From NCBI GenBank assembly GCA_015060255.1, contig SUYV01000023.1, forward strand, positions 1 through 36,798: 36,798 nucleotides of DNA, read 5' to 3'. The notes beneath the pieces are model-generated. The model saw only the letters and a program-made list of their open reading frames with translations. It was not told where the DNA came from and ran no database searches. The DNA comes from Bacteroidales bacterium (lineage in GTDB: Bacteria; Bacteroidota; Bacteroidia; Bacteroidales; UBA932). Shown here piece after piece: positions 8,270 through 15,620 of this stretch; within the stretch, counting starts at the first letter, position 1, and each line of letters opens with the position of its first letter. The position numbers were made by a program, and so were the translations under genes.

Positions 8270-9712
8270 TTATTCTACTCTGATGTTGAATGGTGCTACA
8301 GGGAGTCCCTCCACGTTCTTGAGATTGCCAGGCTTGAAGTCTCCCCAGCCATAACGTACGTGACATGGGTCGTGTACGAACTCAGATCTGATGCGCAGAA
8401 CCTTGGTGTCCCATTCAAAATATGCGAATGTGACAGGGTAGAAGATGCCTTCGCTTCCTGCTACCTCAAGGCCTTCTATCTCTCTCCATCTGTTCATGCC
8501 GTTGTCGCAGTGGGTGAGCTCTACTCCAAGCTCACATCCGTTGGCAAGTCTGATGCATTTCACGGCCTCAGGGCTGTAGCAAGGCAGACTGCCATATCCA
8601 TAGTCACGGTTAAGCGCGAGGAATGCGAGTCTTTCGCCTACTTCCTTCTTCTTGGCAGGGTGGATGTTGTCCTGCTCGTAGCTCTCCACGAGGTCATTTG
8701 TCACCGCTATCGCACAGTTAGGAATTGTGTGTGCGGTCTCATGCTGAGCCTGGCGCAGAAGAGCGAAATATGGAGTCTCCGTATATGGCTTGTTGCGGTA
8801 TGGCGCAAGTTCTACCATATAAAACGGAAGTTTTGCCTCGGAATCGTCCCAACACTCTCTCCAATGGCTTACCAAAGTGCTCATGCGGTCGCAGAACTGG
8901 TCGTGCTTGCCGACATTTGAACATCCCTGATACCAGATGAAACCTTTTATCGTATATCCCATTACTGGCGAGAGCATTGCGTTGTACATGAGATATGGGC
9001 GATGGTAGTGAATCATTGACTCGATCTTTTCACGGCTGAGGTCCTCGTCAGGATATGTTTCAAGGATTTCCTTAGGCAGCCAGCTTTCTATGCGTGCTCC
9101 GCCGTAGGCGCATGAAACCACGCCTACAGGGATGTCCAGCATCTGGTTGAGTTCGAGAGCGAAGAAATATGCCACTGCGCTCATCCATTTCCTGGAATCA
9201 TAGTCTGCCCCCCTCCATACTGCATCCACGTCCTCAAGAGGCTCATATGACTGGATGGCAGGGACGTTGAACATCCTTATCTTCTCCCTTGCTGCGGGTG
9301 CACAGATATATTCCATTGCATTTTCCACAGGGCAGTTGAAGAAGCCGTTCATAGGCATCTGCATGTTGCTCTGGCCTGATGCAAGCCATACCTCTCCGAT
9401 GAGGACGTCGTTCAGGGTTATTGTGCCGCCGTTACCTTTGATGGTGACGCTGTATGGCTTGTAACTTCCCGCAGGAGTCGCCACTTTCACTTCCCATCTT
9501 CCGTCAGAGTCTGTCTTGGCGCGGTATGACTTTCCGTTCCATGAAGTCGTCACTGTAATCTGTGAACCTGCATCTGCTTTTCCCCAGATGGCTGCATCGG
9601 TGTTCTGTTGAAGGACCATGCTGTCTGTGAAGATGCTTGATACGGTGAGCTTCGCCTCCGATGCTGCACAAAGAAGAAGCATCAGCGCAATGGATGTGAT
9701 AAGGCGTTTCAT
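8270..9712 (-). CDS. Sialate O-acetylesterase (SGNH/SASA family), secreted
   Basis: The 480-residue protein has a signal peptide (residues 1-20, ending CAASEA). An N-terminal beta-rich domain (about 22-100) precedes the SGNH hydrolase domain: block I WLASGQSNM with the nucleophile Ser115, a block FIWYQGCSNV, and a late DNIHPAKK segment supplying the catalytic Asp/His pair. The family removes O-acetyl groups from sialic acids, or in many Bacteroidota from plant glycans. Usual family sequences read YQGESN; here Cys replaces Glu. It follows purC by 10 nt, an unexpected partner. No sialidase or transporter is nearby, so the glycan substrate is open. Confidence 0.9.
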   Translation of the reverse strand: MKRLITSIALMLLLCAASEAKLTVSSIFTDSMVLQQNTDAAIWGKADAGSQITVTTSWNGKSYRAKTDSDGRWEVKVATPAGSYKPYSVTIKGNGGTITLNDVLIGEVWLASGQSNMQMPMNGFFNCPVENAMEYICAPAAREKIRMFNVPAIQSYEPLEDVDAVWRGADYDSRKWMSAVAYFFALELNQMLDIPVGVVSCAYGGARIESWLPKEILETYPDEDLSREKIESMIHYHRPYLMYNAMLSPVMGYTIKGFIWYQGCSNVGKHDQFCDRMSTLVSHWRECWDDSEAKLPFYMVELAPYRNKPYTETPYFALLRQAQHETAHTIPNCAIAVTNDLVESYEQDNIHPAKKKEVGERLAFLALNRDYGYGSLPCYSPEAVKCIRLANGCELGVELTHCDNGMNRWREIEGLEVAGSEGIFYPVTFAYFEWDTKVLRIRSEFVHDPCHVRYGWGDFKPGNLKNVEGLPVAPFNIRVE

Positions 9713-9722
9713 TTCTTTGATA

Positions 9723-10667
9723 TTAGAGGGTTGCGAGGAAATCTGTCACGTTCTTTTCTATGCGGGCGTTGATGTCAGTGCCTTCCGCCTTCTCGAACTT
9801 TTCACCTGTGATGTTCTCGTAGAGTTCTACATAACGGTCGGTGATGCCATTTACGATCTCTTCTGTCATCTCAGGTACCTGCTGTCCTTCCTGGCCCTGG
9901 AAACCGTTGGCCATGAGCCATTCGCGTACGAACTCCTTCGAGAGCTGCTTCTGCTTCTGGCCTGCAGCGAGGCGCTCCTGGTAGCCCTCTGCATAGAAAT
10001 AGCGTGATGAGTCAGGAGTATGGATCTCGTCCATGAGATAGATCTGTCCGTCTTTCTTTCCGAACTCATATTTGGTGTCCACGAGGATGAGTCCCATCTT
10101 TGCGGCGATCTCTGTTCCTCTCTGGAAGATTGCACGGGTGTATGCCTCGAGCTGCTCGTAGTCTTCCTTGCTTACGATGCCCTGAGCGATGATGTCCTCT
10201 TTCGAGATGTCCTCGTCGTGGCCCTCGGCCGCTTTGGTGGTAGGAGTGATGATAGGCTCAGGGAACTTCTGGTTCTCGACCATTCCCTCAGGCATCTCCA
10301 CGCCGCAGATTGTGCGCTTTCCAGCCTTGTACTCTCTCCATGCGTGTCCTGAAAGGTATCCGCGGATGACCATCTCCACCTTGAAAGGCTCGCATTTGTG
10401 TCCTACGGTCACCATAGGATCCGGAACCGCGATCTTCCAGTTAGGAAGGATGTCTGCTGTTGCGTCAAGGAACTTGGCGGCGATCTGGTTGAGGACCTGG
10501 CCCTTGAAAGGAATGCCCTTCGGAAGGACTACGTCAAATGCTGAAATGCGGTCAGATACGACCATGACAAGGTATTCATTGCCAATGCTGTATACATCGC
10601 GAACCTTGCCTACATAGTGACCGGTCTGGCCGGGAAAACTGAAATCTGTCTTTACAATTGCTTCCAT
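9723..10667 (-). CDS. purC: Phosphoribosylaminoimidazole-succinocarboxamide synthase (SAICAR synthetase)
   Basis: Enzyme of purine synthesis that joins CAIR and aspartate with ATP. The 314-residue protein belongs to the longer form (about 300-315 residues rather than about 237 as in E. coli). It contains [18 protein letters not shown] (about residues 36-53) and [18 protein letters not shown], both conserved ATP/substrate-binding segments, and [11 protein letters not shown] near residue 195. ATG 10667 is the only reasonable start and lies 40 nt downstream of a TAnnTTTG box. It heads a probable operon with four unrelated genes. Confidence 0.96.
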   Translation of the reverse strand: MEAIVKTDFSFPGQTGHYVGKVRDVYSIGNEYLVMVVSDRISAFDVVLPKGIPFKGQVLNQIAAKFLDATADILPNWKIAVPDPMVTVGHKCEPFKVEMVIRGYLSGHAWREYKAGKRTICGVEMPEGMVENQKFPEPIITPTTKAAEGHDEDISKEDIIAQGIVSKEDYEQLEAYTRAIFQRGTEIAAKMGLILVDTKYEFGKKDGQIYLMDEIHTPDSSRYFYAEGYQERLAAGQKQKQLSKEFVREWLMANGFQGQEGQQVPEMTEEIVNGITDRYVELYENITGEKFEKAEGTDINARIEKNVTDFLATL

Positions 10668-10706
10668 ATGTATTTAAGTTTAATTATTTCATAATTACCC
10701 AATCCA

Positions 10707-10714
10707 CAAAGATA
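10707..10714 (-). promoter_or_regulatory. Bacteroidota -7 promoter box for the purC operon
   Basis: On the minus strand it reads TATCTTTG, matching TAnnTTTG. It lies in the 54-base gap after the Mom-like gene, so purC probably has its own start site with a leader of about 35 nt. No -33 match was found. Confidence 0.55.
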
Positions 10715-10721
10715 GGAAAAT

Positions 10722-11591
10722 TTATTTATAGTCGGTAAGTTTGAGACGGTATTTGCGGCTTCCGAAGTTTCTGAAATACCGAACCTCCGCCCCGTCGGCC
10801 ATCCCGGCCCCTCCCGTCATGCCCGGCCTGACCGGGCATCTCCTCCACAGAGCGTCGACAGTAAACGTTACAGGCTCCTTGATTCCCTCAGCGACAAAGC
10901 CGAGCTGCTCATAAGCATTGCCTTCTGACCATTCCAGGTCCGCATAGCTCATGATGTCGTCCGGAGCTGTCTCATTGATGAAATGCTTGAGCATCCTGCC
11001 CATGCCTCCGCTGATGCGGACTCCGGGGAGCGATGCGTAACGCGTCCATTCATAGGACCTTATCTCCTGTCCGTTCTTGATCCATCTGCGGGCGTTGGAG
11101 AACTCTGCGACGGCGACCAGAGTGCCTGGCGGCAGGCCGCCGCTCCGGGCCAGATGTCCTGTGTGCCTTTTCAAAAACATTCCGTATCGGTATCTGCATG
11201 AGGCGTCTCCGTAACTGTGGCATGCCTGAAGAAAGGCTGCGGCGGTCGGTTTGTCGATCCTCCGGATCTCGCAGTTGCGGGCGTATAGGGAGGTGAACCT
11301 TTCCAGATGGGCGAGCAGCCTGGCCTTCATCATTTCCTGCTGCCTGTTCCATCTGTCTTCTGTGATGATTATGAGCTTGCCTTCTATATCTTTGACGCAT
11401 TCTGCCAATGAGTCGCTGTATGCTTCGGCGTCTTGAGCTGATTCGGATATTATGCTGATCGGCAGTATGTTGCGGATGTCGCCGCAGGCACTCTTTGCGC
11501 TGATGACGGCGCTTCCGCCAATGTCCTGTACGGAATTTGCAAAACCTTCGCTTTCCAGAAAAGCGGATATGTCCCGGCATAGTCTGCTCAT
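10722..11591 (-). CDS. Phage-type Mom/GNAT-like hypothetical protein
   Basis: The 289-residue protein (start MSRLCRDIS) resembles proteins found in phages beside homing endonucleases. A segment KLIIITEDRWNRQQEMMKARL (about residues 95-115) looks like their EDEW block, then LYARNCEIRRI resembles their YARKCEIREI block. The C-terminal half (GTLVAVAEF, then DDIMSYADLEWSEGNAYEQLGF) resembles the Mom-like acetyltransferase-fold region. These links are from memory of the family, not a search. Function unknown; DNA modification or repair is plausible. It is divergent from umuDC across 54 bp. Start 11591 is chosen because the longer frame to 11759 would overlap umuD. Confidence 0.7.
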   Translation of the reverse strand: MSRLCRDISAFLESEGFANSVQDIGGSAVISAKSACGDIRNILPISIISESAQDAEAYSDSLAECVKDIEGKLIIITEDRWNRQQEMMKARLLAHLERFTSLYARNCEIRRIDKPTAAAFLQACHSYGDASCRYRYGMFLKRHTGHLARSGGLPPGTLVAVAEFSNARRWIKNGQEIRSYEWTRYASLPGVRISGGMGRMLKHFINETAPDDIMSYADLEWSEGNAYEQLGFVAEGIKEPVTFTVDALWRRCPVRPGMTGGAGMADGAEVRYFRNFGSRKYRLKLTDYK

Positions 11592-11597
11592 AGGATA

Positions 11598-11605
11598 CAA
11601 AGATA
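11598..11605 (-). promoter_or_regulatory. Bacteroidota -7 promoter box for the Mom-like gene
   Basis: On the minus strand it reads TATCTTTG. It ends only 6 nt before the start codon at 11591, so the transcript would be leaderless or nearly so. It overlaps a direct repeat: GATACAA at 11594-11600 and again at 11602-11608. Confidence 0.5.
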
Positions 11606-11617
11606 CAATATTATTGC

Positions 11618-11625
11618 TATTTTTG
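11618..11625 (+). promoter_or_regulatory. Bacteroidota -7 promoter box for umuDC
   Basis: TATTTTTG matches TAnnTTTG and ends 20 nt before the umuD start. It lies 12 nt from the opposing -7 box of the Mom-like gene, so the two promoters occupy the same DNA. No -33 box was recognised. Confidence 0.5.
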
Positions 11626-11645
11626 CGTAAACAAGACAAGGCAAT

Positions 11646-12047
11646 ATGGATGATGTGAAATGCGGTATGGCGCAGTCGGGGATACACGCCGGTTTCCCTT
11701 CGCCTGCGACCGATTATATGACTCAGGCGATCGACCTGAACAAGGAACTTGTGAGGCATCCAGCAGCGACCTTTTATGGCCGCGTGGTGGGTGATTCCAT
11801 GATTGATGCAGGTGTTGACGAGGGAGATATCCTTGTGATAGACAAGTCGTTGGAACCGCAGGAGGGGGACATGGCAGTGTGTTTTGTAGACGGCGAGTTC
11901 ACGCTGAAATATCTTCGCTTCCGTCCGGGAGGCCTGACCCTTCAGCCCGCAAACGACCGCTATCCTTCAATAGAGGTCGGCGAGGATACGGATTTCAAGG
12001 TGTGGGGCATTGTCACCTATGTAATAAAGAATGTACGCTCTCGTTGA
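11646..12047 (+). CDS. umuD: UmuD-like S24 self-cleaving protein of DNA polymerase V
   Basis: The 133-residue protein has the UmuD length. The likely self-cleavage site is Ala15-Gly16 in HAGFPSPA. The catalytic Ser51 lies in VGDSMIDAGV and the catalytic Lys88 in FTLKYL, the Ser-Lys dyad of LexA/UmuD peptidases. RecA-triggered removal of the N-terminus should yield UmuD', which with UmuC forms the error-prone polymerase. There is no DNA-binding domain, so it is not LexA. It overlaps umuC by 17 nt. Confidence 0.94.
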   Translation: MDDVKCGMAQSGIHAGFPSPATDYMTQAIDLNKELVRHPAATFYGRVVGDSMIDAGVDEGDILVIDKSLEPQEGDMAVCFVDGEFTLKYLRFRPGGLTLQPANDRYPSIEVGEDTDFKVWGIVTYVIKNVRSR

Positions 12048-13305
12048 CTGTAATAATTTCTTCGTCTCATGTGAGAGGATTTTCCGCCCAGACCTGGACG
12101 GAAAGCCTGTCGTCGTGCTCTCAAATAATGACGGATGTGTCGTGTCCCGCAGTAACGAAAGCAAGGCTATGGGTATAAAGATGGGCACACCTTTCTTTAA
12201 GGTCAAGCATTATGTAGATGAAGGTAAACTGGTGGCGTTTTCATCGAATTATGCCTTGTATGGGGATGTGTCAGGCAGAGTGATGTCCATATTGGCAGAT
12301 GCAGTGCCGCATCTTGAGATATATTCCATAGATGAGGCTTTTCTGCATCTTGGCAACGTCGCAACAATGGAAAAGATTCCGGTCTTTTGCCGCAATCTGG
12401 TAATGAAGGTGCGGAAATGGGTGGGAGTGCCGGTGAGCATAGGCGTGGCACCTACGAAAACCCTTGCCAAGATTGCAAGTCACTTTGCTAAACGATATAG
12501 GGGATATCGTGGAGTCTGCATGATCGATAATGATGAGAAACGTCTTAAGGCGCTCAGACTGACTCCGATAGGAGATGTATGGGGGATAGGCCGGCGCCTG
12601 TCTCCAAAGATGCAGGAATGGGGCGTCATGACGGCATTGGATTTTGTCGAGAGACCTTGCGAATGGGTGCAGGCCAGGTTGGGCGTGAACGGAGTAAGGA
12701 CCTGGAATGAGTTGAGGGGTGTTGCCTGTGTTGCGGAGGAACTCGATGAAAGACGCAAATCCATATCTGTGTCCCGTTCTTTTGCGGAAATGATTCAGGA
12801 TGAGCAGGAGCTGGCCCTTAGGGTTGCTGATTTTGCCGCAATGTGTGCGAAGAAACTTCGTGAAGAAGAATCTGCTGCCTACGATGTGACGACATTCATG
12901 TATACCAACAGGTTCAGGGAGGATCTGGATCAGTATTTCCCTTCTGCCACGGTGCGCCTGAATGTTGCGGCGAACAATGCTCAGGAAATCATAGGTGCTG
13001 CTTTAAAGGCGATGAGGACCGTGTATAGGGACGGGTATATGTATAAGAAGGCAGGTGTGACGGTAAGCAATATAGTTCCGTCTGATCAGATACAAGGGTC
13101 TTTGTTCGGATATGATGAAGACCTGAGACAGAAACATGACAGGCTTTCAGAACTTATGGACAGCGTCAATTCGACGTCTGTGTCCGGACGATCCTTGTTG
13201 CGCCTGGCATCTCAACGGCCGGGACATTATGCAGATGGCATACGTTGTGATTTCCGCTCCGGCCTGTATACGACATCCTTTGATGAAATAATAAAGGTGC
13301 GCTGA
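12031..13305 (+). CDS. umuC: UmuC, Y-family translesion DNA polymerase subunit
   Basis: The 424-residue protein has the expected length. The polymerase palm begins at residue 1 (MYALVDCNNFF, with the first metal-binding Asp6). SIDEAFL near residue 93 supplies the Asp-Glu pair, GVAPTKTLAKIASH is the conserved fingers/palm helix, and GDVWGIG is the helix-hairpin-helix. The little-finger domain and the UmuC C-terminal region (IVPSDQIQGSLFG, a possible beta-clamp contact) follow. The 17-nt overlap with umuD implies coupled translation. The last codons and the stop lie in a 12-bp perfect hairpin. Confidence 0.95.
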   Translation: MYALVDCNNFFVSCERIFRPDLDGKPVVVLSNNDGCVVSRSNESKAMGIKMGTPFFKVKHYVDEGKLVAFSSNYALYGDVSGRVMSILADAVPHLEIYSIDEAFLHLGNVATMEKIPVFCRNLVMKVRKWVGVPVSIGVAPTKTLAKIASHFAKRYRGYRGVCMIDNDEKRLKALRLTPIGDVWGIGRRLSPKMQEWGVMTALDFVERPCEWVQARLGVNGVRTWNELRGVACVAEELDERRKSISVSRSFAEMIQDEQELALRVADFAAMCAKKLREEESAAYDVTTFMYTNRFREDLDQYFPSATVRLNVAANNAQEIIGAALKAMRTVYRDGYMYKKAGVTVSNIVPSDQIQGSLFGYDEDLRQKHDRLSELMDSVNSTSVSGRSLLRLASQRPGHYADGIRCDFRSGLYTTSFDEIIKVR

Positions 13306-13319
13306 GTGCGCACCTTTAT
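13291..13319. terminator. Perfect 12-bp hairpin between convergent umuC and GDPD genes
   Basis: ATAAAGGTGCGC 13291-13302 pairs exactly with GCGCACCTTTAT 13308-13319 around loop TGAGT, which contains the umuC stop codon TGA. The minus-strand gene ends two bases later at 13321. There is only a weak T-run on either side, so it may end or protect transcripts of both strands. Confidence 0.7.
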
Positions 13320-13320
13320 G

Positions 13321-14127
13321 CTATCTGAGTTCAGTTATCTTCATTTCCTTCATTATCTCTCTGGTTTCCAGAGGATTGTCTGTGGTCAGCTGGTCGACTC
13401 CGAGCTTGAGCATCCTCTTGATGTCGCCGTCCTTGTTCACGGTCCATGCGTTCACGCTCATGCCGTTCTTGCGGGCGAGCCTGTACCATTTCTTATATAA
13501 GGTGAACACCATGTGGTTGTAGTCTACTCCGTTGATGCCCATTTTTGCGAGCTCTTCCGGATTCTTGCTTGAGCCGAGGAACTGTACTGTGAATTCCGGA
13601 TGCTCCTTTGCGATCTTCTCGCACATGTGCAGGCTGAACGAGATGAACATCACTCTCTCCGGATCCATGAGCCCGTGCTCTTCAAGCTTCTTGTATGTGA
13701 TCTCGACGAATCTGTCCTCTACCTCGCTGCATGAATGAGGCTTCAGCTCGTATACAAGCATGGTTTCAGGGTATTTCTTTCCCTGCTCGAGATACTGGTC
13801 TATGGTAGGGATGCTCTCTCCGTTCGCAATCTTGAAGTCCTTGAATTCAGAATATGGATATTCCTCTATCTTCCTGCCTTCCACGTCGCTGTCGTGATAT
13901 ACTATGAGCTCTCCGTCAGAAGTCATGTTCACGTCGAATTCGCTGCCCCAGAAACCTGCCTCCTGCGCGCAGCGGAGGGCTGCTACGGAGTTCTTTGCAT
14001 ATCCTGCTTCCTCGCAGTTCCAGAATCCTCTGTGTGCTACGATGCCTGTCTGCTTCTGTGCATATGCCTCTGCCGAAATCGAGAGCAGGGCTGCAAGTGC
14101 TGAAATAACCGATATTGCCTTTCTCAT
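13321..14127 (-). CDS. Glycerophosphodiester phosphodiesterase family protein, secreted
   Basis: The 268-residue protein has a signal peptide (residues 1-23, ending EAYA). GDPD motifs follow: IVAHRGFWN with His32 and Arg33, then GSEFDVNMTSDGELIVYHD with the metal-binding Glu/Asp and the second catalytic His, and NAWTVNKDGDIKRMLKLGVDQLTTDNP at the C-terminal end of the TIM barrel. The family cleaves glycerophosphodiesters to an alcohol and glycerol 3-phosphate in the periplasm. ATG 14127 is preferred over a longer frame to 14163 because the signal peptide begins there and a promoter box lies 23 nt upstream. Confidence 0.92.
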   Translation of the reverse strand: MRKAISVISALAALLSISAEAYAQKQTGIVAHRGFWNCEEAGYAKNSVAALRCAQEAGFWGSEFDVNMTSDGELIVYHDSDVEGRKIEEYPYSEFKDFKIANGESIPTIDQYLEQGKKYPETMLVYELKPHSCSEVEDRFVEITYKKLEEHGLMDPERVMFISFSLHMCEKIAKEHPEFTVQFLGSSKNPEELAKMGINGVDYNHMVFTLYKKWYRLARKNGMSVNAWTVNKDGDIKRMLKLGVDQLTTDNPLETREIMKEMKITELR

Positions 14128-14150
14128 AATCTGAATTGTCTTAGTGACAG

Positions 14151-14158
14151 CAAATATA
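14151..14158 (-). promoter_or_regulatory. Bacteroidota -7 promoter box for the GDPD gene
   Basis: On the minus strand it reads TATATTTG, matching TAnnTTTG. The start codon at 14127 lies about 23 nt downstream. No -33 match was found. Confidence 0.55.
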
Positions 14159-14192
14159 GTCATTTATTTAATAGAGTTTATCTAAAAAATAT

Positions 14193-14200
14193 TAACTTTG
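14193..14200 (+). promoter_or_regulatory. Bacteroidota -7 promoter box for the pgi operon
   Basis: TAACTTTG matches TAnnTTTG; the ten-base context ATTAACTTTG also occurs at the ackA promoter apart from its first base. It implies a leader of about 65 nt. Confidence 0.55.
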
Positions 14201-14235
14201 CCTTTGATGTGCCTCGGTGTAGGCGCCATCGAAGG
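14201..14235 (+). repeat. Inverted repeat at the pgi transcription start
   Basis: CCTTTGATG 14201-14209 pairs with CATCGAAGG 14227-14235 with one G-U pair, and GCC 14211-14213 can pair with GGC 14222-14224. It follows the -7 box directly and spans the expected start site. It could be an operator or, if transcription starts earlier, a leader hairpin. Confidence 0.45.
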
Positions 14236-14270
14236 TTAGGAACGTATAAATTGAAATAATTACAGAAATT

Positions 14271-15611
14271 ATGGTAAAGGTAAATCTCGGAGGCTGCAGC
14301 TCCTTTGTAAAAGATGCAGATTATCAGGCATATGTAGAGAAGGCTCTCGCAGCTCTTGAAGTTCTTGAAAATGAGACCGGTAAGGGAAATGATTTCCTAG
14401 GATGGAAGCATCTTCCTTCAGAGACTCTCAACAGCGGTCTTGTCGCAGAGTGTGAGGCGGTAAGGGATGCTTGGAAGGCAAAGGGAGTGGATCTCGTCGT
14501 GGTCATCGGCATCGGAGGTTCTTATCTCGGCGCGAAGTGCGCTCTCGAGGCTCTTTCGCATCAGTTCGCAAAGCAGCTCAAGACAAAGGGCGATGCTCCT
14601 GAAATCGTATTCGCAGGACAGAACCTCTCGGAAGAGTATATGTGCGAGCTCATGGACCTCGTGCAGGAGAGAAACGCAGCATGTGTGGTCATCTCGAAGT
14701 CAGGTACCACGACAGAGCCAGCAGTGGCATTCCGTCTCGTGAAGAAGTATCTTGAGGATACATACGGAAAGGCAGAGGCTGCAGAGCGTATCGTAGCTGT
14801 GACAGACAAGGCTCGTGGAGCCCTCAAGTCGCTTTCTACTCAGGAAGGATACAAGACATTCGTGATCGAGGATAATGTAGGTGGACGCTTCTCAGTGCTC
14901 ACTCCGGTAGGAATCCTCCCTATAGTTCTCGCTGGTTTCGATATGAACGCAATGCTCCAGGGAGCCCTCGAGATGGAGGAACTCTGCGCAAAGAAGTGCG
15001 AGTGCAACCCTGCGATCCAGTATGCAGCAATGCGTAACGCCCTCTATGCTCAGGGTAAGAAGATCGAGATCCTCGTTGCATATAACCCTAAGCTCACATA
15101 CCTCGGCGAGTGGTGGAAGCAGCTCTACGGAGAGTCTGAAGGCAAGGACGGCCTCGGCATTTTCCCTGCATCAGTGAACTTCACCACAGACCTCCACTCT
15201 ATGGGCCAGTACATCCAGGACGGTGAGCGCACCCTCATGGAGACTGTCGTTACAGTGGAGAAGAGCAGACGCTCTATGCTCATCGAGAGCGATCCTCAGA
15301 ATCTCGACGGCCTTAACTTCCTTGCAGGAAAGCATGTGGAGGAGTGCAACGCGATGGCAGAGCTCGGAACCAAGCTCGCTCACATCGACGGCGGAGTGCC
15401 TCAGCTCTCGCTCTCTATCGAGTGCATCGACGAGCATAACCTCGGAGCTCTCTTCTACTTCTTCGAGAAGGCATGCGGAATCAGCGGATACATCCTTGGC
15501 GTGAATCCTTTCGACCAGCCGGGTGTGGAGGCATACAAGAAGAACATGTTCGCTCTTCTCGGCAAGCCGGGATACGAGGCTCAGGCAGAGGCTCTCAAAG
15601 CTAGACTTTAA
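14271..15611 (+). CDS. pgi: Glucose-6-phosphate isomerase
   Basis: Interconverts glucose 6-phosphate and fructose 6-phosphate. The 446-residue length matches the short bacterial form. Motifs: GIGGSYLGAKCA (about residues 81-92, sugar-phosphate loop), VISKSGTTTEP (phosphate-binding Ser/Thr loop), and EWWKQLYGESEGKDGLGIFP, the PGI signature with the catalytic Glu. It is followed 9 nt later by manA, so both sugar-phosphate isomerases that feed fructose 6-phosphate are in one operon. Confidence 0.97.
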   Translation: MVKVNLGGCSSFVKDADYQAYVEKALAALEVLENETGKGNDFLGWKHLPSETLNSGLVAECEAVRDAWKAKGVDLVVVIGIGGSYLGAKCALEALSHQFAKQLKTKGDAPEIVFAGQNLSEEYMCELMDLVQERNAACVVISKSGTTTEPAVAFRLVKKYLEDTYGKAEAAERIVAVTDKARGALKSLSTQEGYKTFVIEDNVGGRFSVLTPVGILPIVLAGFDMNAMLQGALEMEELCAKKCECNPAIQYAAMRNALYAQGKKIEILVAYNPKLTYLGEWWKQLYGESEGKDGLGIFPASVNFTTDLHSMGQYIQDGERTLMETVVTVEKSRRSMLIESDPQNLDGLNFLAGKHVEECNAMAELGTKLAHIDGGVPQLSLSIECIDEHNLGALFYFFEKACGISGYILGVNPFDQPGVEAYKKNMFALLGKPGYEAQAEALKARL

Positions 15612-15620
15612 TAAAAACAT

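Noticed and set aside
11592..11759. N-terminal extension of the Mom-like protein
   Set aside because: It would cover both promoter boxes and the start of umuD; ATG 11591 fits the family-like part.
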